Part shown: positions 17,162 through 24,315 of the stretch, piece by piece
Layout: each line of letters starts with the position of its first letter
Numbering within the stretch: position 1 is the first letter of the stretch
NCBI GenBank assembly: GCA_031422335.1
Contig: JANOQW010000023.1
Span: 1-29,283 of the forward strand
Direction: 5' to 3'
Length of the DNA stretch: 29,283 nt
From: Methylotenera_A sp031422335
GTDB lineage: Bacteria; Pseudomonadota; Gammaproteobacteria; Burkholderiales; Methylophilaceae
Position numbers and translations under genes: made by a program
The notes under the pieces: model-generated
Told to the model about the DNA's origin: nothing
Seen by the model: the letters and a program-made list of their open reading frames with translations, nothing else
Database searches by the model: none

Positions 17162-17187
17162 TGTACTTAAAGCATGCGAAAGCGCTC

Positions 17188-18234
17188 TTACGCAAACAAA
17201 TCCGTCGCTGGTTTTCCCAGCATTGCCACACGCTGCACTGCCGCTGCAAACTCGGCATTGTGCTGTAAATGTGGCAGCGTTTCTGGCTGGCGCGCGCCGT
17301 GCATATGTGCCAAGCGCACAATGCTTAAGGCTGACATTTTCCACTCAAGTTTTTCCAGCAATTCATCAGCCAAATCGGGTCGATTACACAATAGCACCAT
17401 GTCGCAACCTGCATTAAGCGCGGCTAAGCTTCGCGTTGTCACGTCGCCACCCACGGTGGCGCCTTCCATGCTTAAATCATCGCTAAAAATGACGCCGTTA
17501 AAACCTAGCCGCTCACGCAATACTTTTTGCAGCCATTTGGCTGAAAAGCCTGCAGGCTTATCGTCCACTTTCGGGTAAATTACGTGCGCAGGCATAATGG
17601 CAGCCAAGCCCTCATCAATCATTTGCCTAAAAGGCTGCATGTCATTTTGCGCAATTTGGTCAAACTCACGCTCATCAATCGGAATGCTCACATGCGAATC
17701 CGCCACCACAAAACCATGCCCAGGGAAATGCTTACCCACAGCTTGCATACCGCCTTTTTTAAGCCCCTGCATCAACGAAAAAGCCAGCTCGTTAATAGCC
17801 GTTGCATTACCGTGAAAAGCCCGATCACCAATCACCAAGCTATCGCCATAATCCATATCTAATACTGGCGTAAAGCTAAAATCTACGCCATGCGCACGCA
17901 ATTCAGCCGCTAAAATCCAGCCTGCTTGTATAGCCAATTCTTTACCTTTTTTGCGGTCTGTATCCCAAATTTTGCCAAATTCACGCATTGGCGGGATTTT
18001 GGTAAAACCCTCTCTAAATCTTTGCACACGGCCACCTTCATGATCTACCGCAATTAAAAGTGGTGGACTGCGAAGCCCATGGATACTGGCTGTCAGGGCT
18101 GTTAACTGTGAGCAATTTTCGAAGTTACGCGCAAATAAAATCACGCCACCGACTAACGGGTGTTGCAATCTTTTAATATCGTCAGCAGTCAGCACTTTGC
18201 CAACAACATCCAACATGACAGGGCCTAAACTCAT
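17188..18234 (-). CDS. nagZ: Beta-N-acetylhexosaminidase NagZ
   Basis: Cytoplasmic family 3 glycoside hydrolase that removes GlcNAc from GlcNAc-1,6-anhydroMurNAc peptides during peptidoglycan recycling; 348 residues, the usual single-domain length. Diagnostic stretches are 'AVDHEGGRVQRF' (residues 62-73), 'GKHFPGHG' with the following 'ADSH' catalytic His/Asp loop (167-181) and 'IFSDDLSMEGA', which carries the nucleophile Asp (251-259). There is no signal peptide. It is the last gene of a seven-gene minus-strand run, 24 bases after the methyltransferase gene, and its neighbours (peptide-binding lipoprotein, permeases, YkuD protein) fit cell-wall recycling. Confidence 0.96.
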   Translation of the reverse strand: MSLGPVMLDVVGKVLTADDIKRLQHPLVGGVILFARNFENCSQLTALTASIHGLRSPPLLIAVDHEGGRVQRFREGFTKIPPMREFGKIWDTDRKKGKELAIQAGWILAAELRAHGVDFSFTPVLDMDYGDSLVIGDRAFHGNATAINELAFSLMQGLKKGGMQAVGKHFPGHGFVVADSHVSIPIDEREFDQIAQNDMQPFRQMIDEGLAAIMPAHVIYPKVDDKPAGFSAKWLQKVLRERLGFNGVIFSDDLSMEGATVGGDVTTRSLAALNAGCDMVLLCNRPDLADELLEKLEWKMSALSIVRLAHMHGARQPETLPHLQHNAEFAAAVQRVAMLGKPATDLFA

Positions 18235-18258
18235 ATACTGCCTTTAAAAATTAAACTT

Positions 18259-19407
18259 TTATTTTAGTCTATATAGCGAGGTAATTTCTTTACTTCTTGC
18301 CGCATATAGCGGGTCAGATTGATCGGCAGATTTTGCATGTTTGGGTTTAATGTCTTGCTTTTCTATCACGCTTAAACCTGCATCTGCAATCCATGCTTGC
18401 AACTGTTCTGGTTGACGCAAACCCAAGTGCTCAGCCAAGTCAGACATCACCAGCCATGCTTCACCGTCGTCATTTAAATGCGCTTTAACGCCACTTATAA
18501 AACCTCTCAACATTGCACTATTTGGGTCGTAAATCGCATGCTCAATGGGTGCATTAGCCTTGGCGGGCAGCCACGGCGGGTTGCACACAATCAGGTCAGC
18601 TTTTTTGTGGCCAGCGGGGAACAAATTGGCTTGCTCGACTTCGATGTATTGTTTTAAATCTAGCTTGGCAATATTGTCGCTGGCGCAATTTAGCGCGCGA
18701 ATACTATTATCAGTGGCGATGACTTTTTTAATGCCGCGCGTGACTAAAATAGCCGCGATGACACCCGTGCCAGTACCAATATCAAACGCCGTTTTAAAGT
18801 TGTTAAGCGGCGCTTGATTAATTAACTCTAAATACTCGCCACGTATTGGGCTATATACGCCATAAGCCGCATGGATATTGGCTTGCAGAGCATCAATAAA
18901 AACACCTTTTTTATGCCATTCATGCGCGCCATTCATGCCCAATAGCTCGCGCAGAGATAGCAACAATTTCTCGGGGATTTTGTCGATTTTTGGGTTGATA
19001 ATCAACGCGTCTGCCACTGCTTCTTTCACATCGGGCGCACGCTTTAAATCGCAGGCACCATACTTAAGCTCGATTAAAATTTTATTGGTAATACTGGCAC
19101 GCTGGATTTGCCGCGCACGGTGCTGATGAAAAGCTTCTAACATTGTGGCTGCTGGCTTTATCGGCTTTACATCAAACTTGCGCGTAATAGCTTGCAATAA
19201 TTGTTTAGCATTTTGAAAATCGCCACGATACAACAGTGATGCGCCCTCGCACACTTGCTTATACGCCACTTTGGCATTGGTGGTGTCATCGGCAATCAGT
19301 ATATTTTTGGGCGGTGGGTTGCCAGCCTCAGATTGCCAAATGGCTGTCTGAGGTTTGTTTTTTTCTTGCCAATTTATTTGTATTTCTTTTGCTATCGTTT
19401 CGGTCAA
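18259..19407 (-). CDS. Class I SAM-dependent methyltransferase (HemK/RlmG-like 'NPPW' type)
   Basis: A 382-residue protein with a C-terminal methyltransferase domain: SAM-binding motif I 'FDIGTGTGVIAA' (208-219), acidic residue in 'ATDNSIRALN' and the catalytic 'VCNPPWLPA' (274-282). NPPW/NPPY motifs occur in enzymes methylating planar nitrogen or amide groups (HemK/PrmC, RlmG, Dam types); the substrate here cannot be told. The N-terminal ~190 residues are helical and unassigned, ending in 'GVYSPIRGEYLELI' just before the domain. The start is TTG at 19405-19407 with AGAGA about 8 bases upstream; an in-frame TAG lies four codons further up and no ATG occurs for 88 codons, so TTG is forced. It sits between the YhhQ-type transporter and nagZ genes. 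Confidence 0.85.
   Translation of the reverse strand: MTETIAKEIQINWQEKNKPQTAIWQSEAGNPPPKNILIADDTTNAKVAYKQVCEGASLLYRGDFQNAKQLLQAITRKFDVKPIKPAATMLEAFHQHRARQIQRASITNKILIELKYGACDLKRAPDVKEAVADALIINPKIDKIPEKLLLSLRELLGMNGAHEWHKKGVFIDALQANIHAAYGVYSPIRGEYLELINQAPLNNFKTAFDIGTGTGVIAAILVTRGIKKVIATDNSIRALNCASDNIAKLDLKQYIEVEQANLFPAGHKKADLIVCNPPWLPAKANAPIEHAIYDPNSAMLRGFISGVKAHLNDDGEAWLVMSDLAEHLGLRQPEQLQAWIADAGLSVIEKQDIKPKHAKSADQSDPLYAARSKEITSLYRLK
18864..18894. repeat. 31-base imperfect direct repeat, copy 1 (in methyltransferase gene)
   Basis: Matches 24507-24537 at 28 of 31 positions, with 19 identical bases in a row (18876-18894, TATTGGCTTGCAGAGCATC). It lies within the methyltransferase gene and reads 'DALQANIHAA' on the coding strand. 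Confidence 0.7.
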
Positions 19408-19456
19408 TGTGTATCTCTATGTGGTTTAAATAAAAATGGAGTTTAGATAAGACAGG

Positions 19457-20149
19457 TTAAATTTTAAAGGGTGAAAAATCGGTATTGTTATCGTAATAAT
19501 CTTCGTTTTCGGCACGTTTTAAAAACGCAACGGTTTTATATACCACTGGCGTAAAGGCAATTTCTACTGCAATTTTCGCGATGATCTGTGCGCCAATAAT
19601 CAGCGGGATTTTATCATTGGGGATAATGCCAGTGTTCCAAAACGCCAACGGAACGAACATAATGGTGTCCACTGTTTCGCCAAAAATGGTGCTGGTAATA
19701 GTACGCTGCCATAAGTGCTTGCCAGCCGCAATAATTTTCATTTTTGCCATCACAAAGCTATTCACAAACTCTCCCACCGCAAACGCTACCAAGCCAGCCG
19801 CAGCGATGCGCCAGGTACTGCCAAAGGCCACTTCGTATTCGGCTTGATTATGCCAATACGGCGCGGGTGGCAGCGCCACAATCATCCACGCCATCAGCGA
19901 AGCAAAGGCCAAACCTGCAAAACCTGCCCAAATCACACGGCGGCTGGCAGCATAGCCATAAACCTCAGTCAGAATATCGCCAAAAATAAACGAGATGGGA
20001 AAGAACAACACGCCTGCGCCAAAGGTCAGCGTGCCCAGCAACGGCGCATCAATTTGCGTGACTTTTGCCGGGCCAATCAGGTTAGAGCATACCAACACCG
20101 TCACAAACGCGGCCATGATGAAATCGTAATATTTATATTGTTTGCGCAT
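19457..20149 (-). CDS. yhhQ: Queuosine precursor transporter family protein (YhhQ/VUT)
   Basis: Inner-membrane protein of 230 residues with about six helices and the family hallmarks 'CSNLIGPAK' near the start, 'FPISFIFGDILTEVYGY' and 'RTITSTIFGETVDTIMFVPLAFW'. E. coli YhhQ takes up 7-deazapurine precursors (preQ0/preQ1) for queuosine in tRNA; the family was long annotated as VUT. The ATG is 5 bases after the dppC-type stop, with AGG 7 bases upstream, so it is in the same operon. I see no preQ1 riboswitch, and no leader long enough to hold one. Confidence 0.9.
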   Translation of the reverse strand: MRKQYKYYDFIMAAFVTVLVCSNLIGPAKVTQIDAPLLGTLTFGAGVLFFPISFIFGDILTEVYGYAASRRVIWAGFAGLAFASLMAWMIVALPPAPYWHNQAEYEVAFGSTWRIAAAGLVAFAVGEFVNSFVMAKMKIIAAGKHLWQRTITSTIFGETVDTIMFVPLAFWNTGIIPNDKIPLIIGAQIIAKIAVEIAFTPVVYKTVAFLKRAENEDYYDNNTDFSPFKI

Positions 20150-20154
20150 GACGC

Positions 20155-20943
20155 CTATTCTACGCGAACATCTAATTTATCCCGCAAATAATCACCGCCC
20201 AAGTTGATAGCCAAAATCAAGCTCATTAAACTTAAGCCCACCACCAACACATAATGTGGCGCTACCAGCATATAGCGCACACCATCGCGCAACATGGCTC
20301 CCCAGCTAGCGTTGGGCGCTTGTATCCCCAGCCCCAGAAAAGATAAACTAGCTTCGGCAATCATTACGCTCGCCAAGCTGTAAGTGGCTTCTACCATTAA
20401 AATAGAGCCCAATAACGGCAAAATATGCTTAATTAAAATACGTGGCACGCTGGCGCCAAGCGATTCTGCCGCCAACACATGCTGGCGATTGCGCAAGCTT
20501 AATGTTTGTCCACGGGTTAGTCTTGCATAACTGACCCAACCGGTAATGCACAAGGCCAAAATTAAATTGTCAATGCCTGCGCCCAACACGGCGGCAAACG
20601 CAATAGCTAATAAGATACCCGGAAATGCCAAAAAAATATCGGTAATTTTCATTAAAATTGCATCTATTTTTCCGCCATAAAAACCAGCCAGTAAGCCAAT
20701 CAATACGCCAACCAGCATAGTAATAACAGTAACAATAATCGCCACAAAAAACGATACTTGCACACCCTCTAAAATTCTGGCCAAAATATCGCGGCCTAAG
20801 TCATCTGCACCCAACCAATTTTGAGCGTCTGGGGTGGCTAAAATTGCATTTAAATCAATGGCATTGGCTTGTAAGCCTAGCATTTGCCCGATGAGGACAG
20901 CCAGTAGCCAAAATACCAAAATAGACAGTGCGAATATTTTCAT
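20155..20943 (-). CDS. Dipeptide/oligopeptide ABC transporter permease, DppC type
   Basis: Inner-membrane permease of 262 residues. After one N-terminal helix it has 'LGADDLGRDILARILEGVQVSF', the conserved DppC/OppC start of the core, and the EAA loop 'AAESLGASVPRILIKHILP' that contacts the ATPase. I chose the ATG at 20941-20943, ten bases after the dppB-type stop; the frame is open 19 codons further up, but that part overlaps the upstream gene and looks non-coding. The N-terminal cytoplasmic segment is shorter than in E. coli DppC. It pairs with the upstream DppB-type gene; the ATPase genes are not in the window. Confidence 0.9.
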   Translation of the reverse strand: MKIFALSILVFWLLAVLIGQMLGLQANAIDLNAILATPDAQNWLGADDLGRDILARILEGVQVSFFVAIIVTVITMLVGVLIGLLAGFYGGKIDAILMKITDIFLAFPGILLAIAFAAVLGAGIDNLILALCITGWVSYARLTRGQTLSLRNRQHVLAAESLGASVPRILIKHILPLLGSILMVEATYSLASVMIAEASLSFLGLGIQAPNASWGAMLRDGVRYMLVAPHYVLVVGLSLMSLILAINLGGDYLRDKLDVRVE

Positions 20944-20953
20944 ATGATTGATC

Positions 20954-21865
20954 TTACTTAGCTGCGCGCACCCTTGGGTCGGCGAAACGGTACAGCACAT
21001 CGGTCAGCAAATTCACCAGCACATAACTCAGCGCAATCACCAACACGCAAGCTTGCGTGACCGGGTAATCACGTTTTTCGATGCTTTCTACCAGCAATCT
21101 ACCAATGCCATCCCAGCTAAATATCGTTTCGGTAATGACTGTGCCCGCCAGCAAACTACCCATTTGCAAGCCAACAATGGTTATAATCGGTAACAAGGCA
21201 GCGCGTAGCGCGTGGCGAATAATCACTGTGCGCTCGCTTAAGCCTTTGGCGCGCGCGGTGCGAATGTAATCGTCGTTGAGTACTTCTAACAGACTGGTGC
21301 GCGTCATGCGTGTAAGGATGGCGCTTAAGCCAAACCCCAGCGTCACCGCTGGCAGAATAATTGAGGCGTTAGAATCCATGCCGCTGACTGGCAACCAACC
21401 CAGCCACACTGCAAATACCAACATCAAAATTGGTCCCAGCCAAAACGCAGGCATAGCGGATAAGCGCACCGATATTAGCGTTACAATGATATCTTGCCAG
21501 TGCCCAGCTTTAAGTGCCGCGTAAACGCCAAGTGGAATACCAATTGCCAAGCCGATGAGCAGTGATAAAAGTGCTAATTTAAGCGTCGCAGGATAACGCA
21601 TTTTAATCAGCTCTATAATTGGCTGTTTGGTGTGAATAGAATGGCCTAAATCCAGATGCGCAAGCTTATTTAGATAAGCAGAAAACTGACTAGGTAGCGA
21701 TTGATTTAAACCTAAATCCGCGCGCAACGCATCTCTATCAGCCACGCTGGCCGATTCGCCCAGCATCACCTCCACTGGGTCGCCCGGCACTAAATGCACC
21801 AGTAAAAACGTGAGGATCAACACGCCAAAAATGACGCTTAAAGTGCTAAAAACTTGCTTAATCAT
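20954..21865 (-). CDS. Dipeptide/oligopeptide ABC transporter permease, DppB type
   Basis: Inner-membrane permease of 303 residues and six helices. It begins 'MIKQVFSTLSVIFGVLILTFLLVHLVPGDP' in type (the 'HLVPGDP' turn is a DppB/OppB hallmark) and carries the EAA loop 'RTARAKGLSERTVIIRHALR'. The ATG overlaps the TGA of the YkuD-type gene by four bases (ATGA), showing translational coupling. Substrate class (peptides versus nickel or other) cannot be decided from the permease; the neighbouring nagZ and YkuD genes favour cell-wall peptides. Confidence 0.93.
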   Translation of the reverse strand: MIKQVFSTLSVIFGVLILTFLLVHLVPGDPVEVMLGESASVADRDALRADLGLNQSLPSQFSAYLNKLAHLDLGHSIHTKQPIIELIKMRYPATLKLALLSLLIGLAIGIPLGVYAALKAGHWQDIIVTLISVRLSAMPAFWLGPILMLVFAVWLGWLPVSGMDSNASIILPAVTLGFGLSAILTRMTRTSLLEVLNDDYIRTARAKGLSERTVIIRHALRAALLPIITIVGLQMGSLLAGTVITETIFSWDGIGRLLVESIEKRDYPVTQACVLVIALSYVLVNLLTDVLYRFADPRVRAAK

Positions 21866-22338
21866 TGAATAAAAACGCGCGTGCCGACAGTCACCAAGTC
21901 GAACAGCGCAATCACATCGGCATTCCGCATCCTCACACAGCCGTGCGAGCCGATTTTGCTCATATCTGTGCTATCTGGCGTGCCATGAATGTAAATATAA
22001 CGCTGCATGGTATCTACATTGCCCAAGCGATTTTTACCGATTTCTTTGCCGCTTAACCATAAAATTCGCGTCAGTATCCAATCGCGGTTCGGAAATTGTG
22101 CCATCAGTTCTGGTGTGCAAATTTCACCGGTTGGCCTGCGCCCCACAAATACAGTATTAGGCGCTGCACCTGTGCCAATTTTGGCACGAATAATATGCGT
22201 ACCCAATGGCGTGCAACTGCTGTCCTTTTCGCAACCTGTTCCGTTCGCCGCAGTGGAAACAAGGTAGCGCGCCACTACACCACCATCGTCGTCATATAGC
22301 GTTAAGGTTTGGTTTGAGATGAGTATTTCAATGTGCAT
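21862..22338 (-). CDS. YkuD-family L,D-transpeptidase/L,D-carboxypeptidase without signal peptide
   Basis: A 158-residue protein made of a single YkuD domain. The catalytic motif is complete: His in 'YIHGT' (118) and 'IGSHGCVRMRN' with nucleophile Cys134 and His132. It opens directly with the first beta strand ('MHIEILISNQTLTLYD'), leaving no room for a signal peptide or membrane anchor. Most YkuD enzymes act in the periplasm on peptidoglycan cross-links; a cytoplasmic subgroup (ElsL/LdtK of Acinetobacter) trims recycled tetrapeptides as an L,D-carboxypeptidase. With nagZ and peptide permeases in the same operon I infer the latter role. It lies 4 bases after the binding-protein gene and overlaps the dppB-type gene by four bases. 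Confidence 0.9.
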   Translation of the reverse strand: MHIEILISNQTLTLYDDDGGVVARYLVSTAANGTGCEKDSSCTPLGTHIIRAKIGTGAAPNTVFVGRRPTGEICTPELMAQFPNRDWILTRILWLSGKEIGKNRLGNVDTMQRYIYIHGTPDSTDMSKIGSHGCVRMRNADVIALFDLVTVGTRVFIQ

Positions 22339-22342
22339 GTGC

Positions 22343-23782
22343 TTATTGTAACCTTACTATGGTAGCCAAATCATCCCAATTGCCATCAGGTTTTGGGCGG
22401 TAATTGTTAATGTTTTTTTGCATGGCAACAAACTGGCCTTCATACCACAGCGGAACATAGGGCAGTTGTGCATGTATGTGTTGCGTGGCGGCTGGCCAAT
22501 TTTCCTCTGCAAGCAACTTGTCTAATTCAGCATCTGCGTATCTGCCACGGTTGAAACCATTCGGCGGAAAATACACGCTGCCAAACGCTTTGGCATAAAT
22601 TTCTGGCGTTTTGATGCCCACCCAAGTCAGGCCATAAAGTTGAAAATTACCTGCTTTTACATCGGCAAAAAAAGTGCCCCAATCTAAGCTTTTAATTTGT
22701 AAATCAATCCCGGCTTCCTGCATTTGCGCTTGCATAATGGTGGCTAGGCGCACGCGAAAGGCATCGGTGCTGGTTTTATATTCCAACTTTAGCGGCAATT
22801 TTACGCCCGCTTCAATCAGTAGTTTTTTGGCTAACGCTGGGTTGTAATCATAAGTTGGCAGCGAATTGTTGGCGTTTGTGTAATGTTCGGGCGGCAAAAT
22901 AGCACCCGCAATTCGGCTATTACTCACCATTACTTTGTCGATAATCGCTTGCCTATCAATCGCGTGCGCAATGGCTTGCCGTACTTTTAGATTTTTTAGT
23001 AGTTTATCCTGCATATTTAAACCGAGGTAAGAGTAGTTCGCTCCTAAGCCAGTATTCACGCGGATGCTGGGCATACCCTGCAGATGTTTCACCAACTCGG
23101 GTGGCAAATCGCCCTGAATTAAATCCATTTCGCCCTTCTTTAATTTGAGCACACGTACGGTGGGGTCTTTCACTTCTTGCAGGGTAATTTGCAAGTTATC
23201 GGCAACACGTGTTAGCTTTAAATCATGTTGCCAGCTTACAAATTTTAACGGGCCTGAACCCACTGGATTGCGCGAAAAATCGTGGTGCTTATCGATTAAA
23301 CTTTTTGGCAAAATACCAATAATCAGTTTGCTAATAAAATGTGTATCACCTTGTTTTAACGTAAAAATAACTGTTTTTTCATCAAGTACTTTTATTGATT
23401 CTATGTTGCCAAACTCGGCCGCATGTGGCGAATCTTTTAGTTTTAACAAAGAATCATAGGTGGCTTTTATATCTTGCGCTGTAAGCGCATCGCCATTGTG
23501 AAAATTAACGCTTTTTTGCAAAATAAATCGGTAATTTTTTTTATTTATAGCATCGCCACGAGCCAATAGCCATGCGGGTTGCGAGGCAGTATCAAAATCA
23601 ACAAGTGGCTGATAAATTAAACGATTGACGCGCTCTGATGCGGCATCGGTGGCGTAACGTGGATCTAAATTAAGTGGCGTTTGGGCAATGGCGAAACGAA
23701 TTTCTTGTGTAGGTGCGGCACTTTTTGGGCAGCCAGCCAGCAACAACAAACAGCAAACCACCATCAATAAATTTCTTAGCAT
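22343..23782 (-). CDS. Peptide-binding lipoprotein of an ABC transporter (SBP family 5)
   Basis: Extracytoplasmic solute-binding protein of the DppA/OppA/MppA family, 479 residues. The N-terminus is a lipoprotein signal: hydrophobic run from residue 5 and lipobox L-A-G-C with Cys18, so it is probably anchored in a membrane. Family features include 'LDPRYATDAASERVNRLIYQPL', 'NFHNGDALTAQDIKATYDSL' and 'VRQAIAHAIDRQAII'. I chose the ATG at 23780-23782, which directly precedes the signal and follows a candidate promoter; an ATG 14 codons earlier would lie upstream of the predicted start point. It opens the operon with the YkuD and permease genes. Confidence 0.93.
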   Translation of the reverse strand: MLRNLLMVVCCLLLLAGCPKSAAPTQEIRFAIAQTPLNLDPRYATDAASERVNRLIYQPLVDFDTASQPAWLLARGDAINKKNYRFILQKSVNFHNGDALTAQDIKATYDSLLKLKDSPHAAEFGNIESIKVLDEKTVIFTLKQGDTHFISKLIIGILPKSLIDKHHDFSRNPVGSGPLKFVSWQHDLKLTRVADNLQITLQEVKDPTVRVLKLKKGEMDLIQGDLPPELVKHLQGMPSIRVNTGLGANYSYLGLNMQDKLLKNLKVRQAIAHAIDRQAIIDKVMVSNSRIAGAILPPEHYTNANNSLPTYDYNPALAKKLLIEAGVKLPLKLEYKTSTDAFRVRLATIMQAQMQEAGIDLQIKSLDWGTFFADVKAGNFQLYGLTWVGIKTPEIYAKAFGSVYFPPNGFNRGRYADAELDKLLAEENWPAATQHIHAQLPYVPLWYEGQFVAMQKNINNYRPKPDGNWDDLATIVRLQ

Positions 23783-23803
23783 AAGCTCAATTATATGCTG
23801 AAT

Positions 23804-23832
23804 ATTATGTGCAATTGCGTGCATGTTTGCAA
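23804..23832 (-). promoter_or_regulatory. Candidate sigma70 promoter of the peptide-transport/nagZ operon
   Basis: On the minus strand: -35 TTGCAA (23827-23832), 17-base spacer, -10 CATAAT (23804-23809). The predicted start point is near 23797, about 15 bases before the lipoprotein ATG. The -35 hexamer is palindromic and is also used by the opposite promoter. Confidence 0.6.
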
Positions 23833-23855
23833 CATCAGGTTGATAAGTTTATGAT
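23827..23855 (+). promoter_or_regulatory. Candidate sigma70 promoter of doxX
   Basis: On the plus strand: -35 TTGCAA (23827-23832), 17-base spacer, -10 TATGAT (23850-23855). The predicted start point near 23862 lies about 22 bases before the chosen ATG, with a GGAG ribosome-binding site in between. The -35 hexamer is the same six bases as in the divergent promoter. Confidence 0.65.
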
Positions 23856-23883
23856 GCAGTTTCAATTTAAAGTGGAGCAGAAA

Positions 23884-24294
23884 ATGACAGGTATTATTCA
23901 ACTCATTGGTCGCATCATGCTGGCGCTTATTTTTATTTTGGCGGGTGTGGGTAAAATTAGCGACCCCGCTGGTAGCATTGGCTACATGCAATCGGTAAAC
24001 TTGCCAAGCTTGTTACTGTGGCCAGCCATCGGGTTAGAGCTGCTGGGCGGTATTGCGTTAGCCATTGGCTACAAAACGCGCTTAGTCGCGTTTGCGCTGG
24101 CAGGCTTTTGTTTACTCACTGCGGCGCTATTTCACAACAATTTTGCTGACCAAATGCAGATGATTTTGTTCTTGAAAAACATCGCCATTGCGGGCGGCTT
24201 ACTATTATTGGCGGTGGGTGGGCATACTGCGTTCAGCGTAGATAATCGTAGAAATCAACATGATTTTTTTGGCACGCGCCAAGAAAAAAGATAA
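23884..24294 (+). CDS. DoxX family membrane protein
   Basis: A 136-residue inner-membrane protein with four helices, matching DoxX/DoxD-like proteins: 'IGRIMLALIFILAGVGKI' first helix, 'GLELLGGIALAIGYKTRLVAFALAGF' in the middle and 'FLKNIAIAGGLLLLAVGG' near the end. DoxX proteins are linked to thiosulfate/quinone or oxidative-stress redox chemistry in some bacteria; the role of this one is not known. The ATG at 23884 has GGAG 8 bases upstream; the frame is open back to 23809, but those ATGs lie upstream of or within the predicted promoter. It is transcribed divergently from the peptide-transport operon. Confidence 0.9.
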   Translation: MTGIIQLIGRIMLALIFILAGVGKISDPAGSIGYMQSVNLPSLLLWPAIGLELLGGIALAIGYKTRLVAFALAGFCLLTAALFHNNFADQMQMILFLKNIAIAGGLLLLAVGGHTAFSVDNRRNQHDFFGTRQEKR

Positions 24295-24296
24295 GT

Positions 24297-24315
24297 TAAG
24301 CACGGCTTAGTTTTT
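24297..24315. terminator. Short hairpin between convergent doxX and rlmD
   Basis: TAAGC (24297-24301) and GCTTA (24305-24309) pair around a 3-base loop and are followed by GTTTTT on the plus strand; on the minus strand a run of T comes seven bases after the stem. The stem is only 5 bp and includes the rlmD stop, so this is a weak terminator candidate for the convergent pair. Confidence 0.45.

Noticed and set aside
17162..17187. Terminator between nagZ and tpiA
   Set aside because: Only short 3-bp GCG/CGC pairings without a T-run are present just after the nagZ stop, so no terminator is called.
20144..20160. preQ1 riboswitch upstream of yhhQ
   Set aside because: Only 5 bases separate yhhQ from the preceding gene; there is no leader to hold an aptamer.
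19715..20191. A 158-codon plus-strand frame over the yhhQ gene
   Set aside because: Antisense to a clear membrane transporter; composition is Arg/His/Gln-rich as expected for a shadow frame.
20944..21000. N-terminal extension of the DppC-type permease
   Set aside because: The extra 19 codons overlap the dppB-type gene in another frame and have no helix or family similarity.
23783..23824. Earlier ATG for the peptide-binding lipoprotein
   Set aside because: It lies upstream of the predicted start point and would put 14 polar residues in front of a complete lipoprotein signal.
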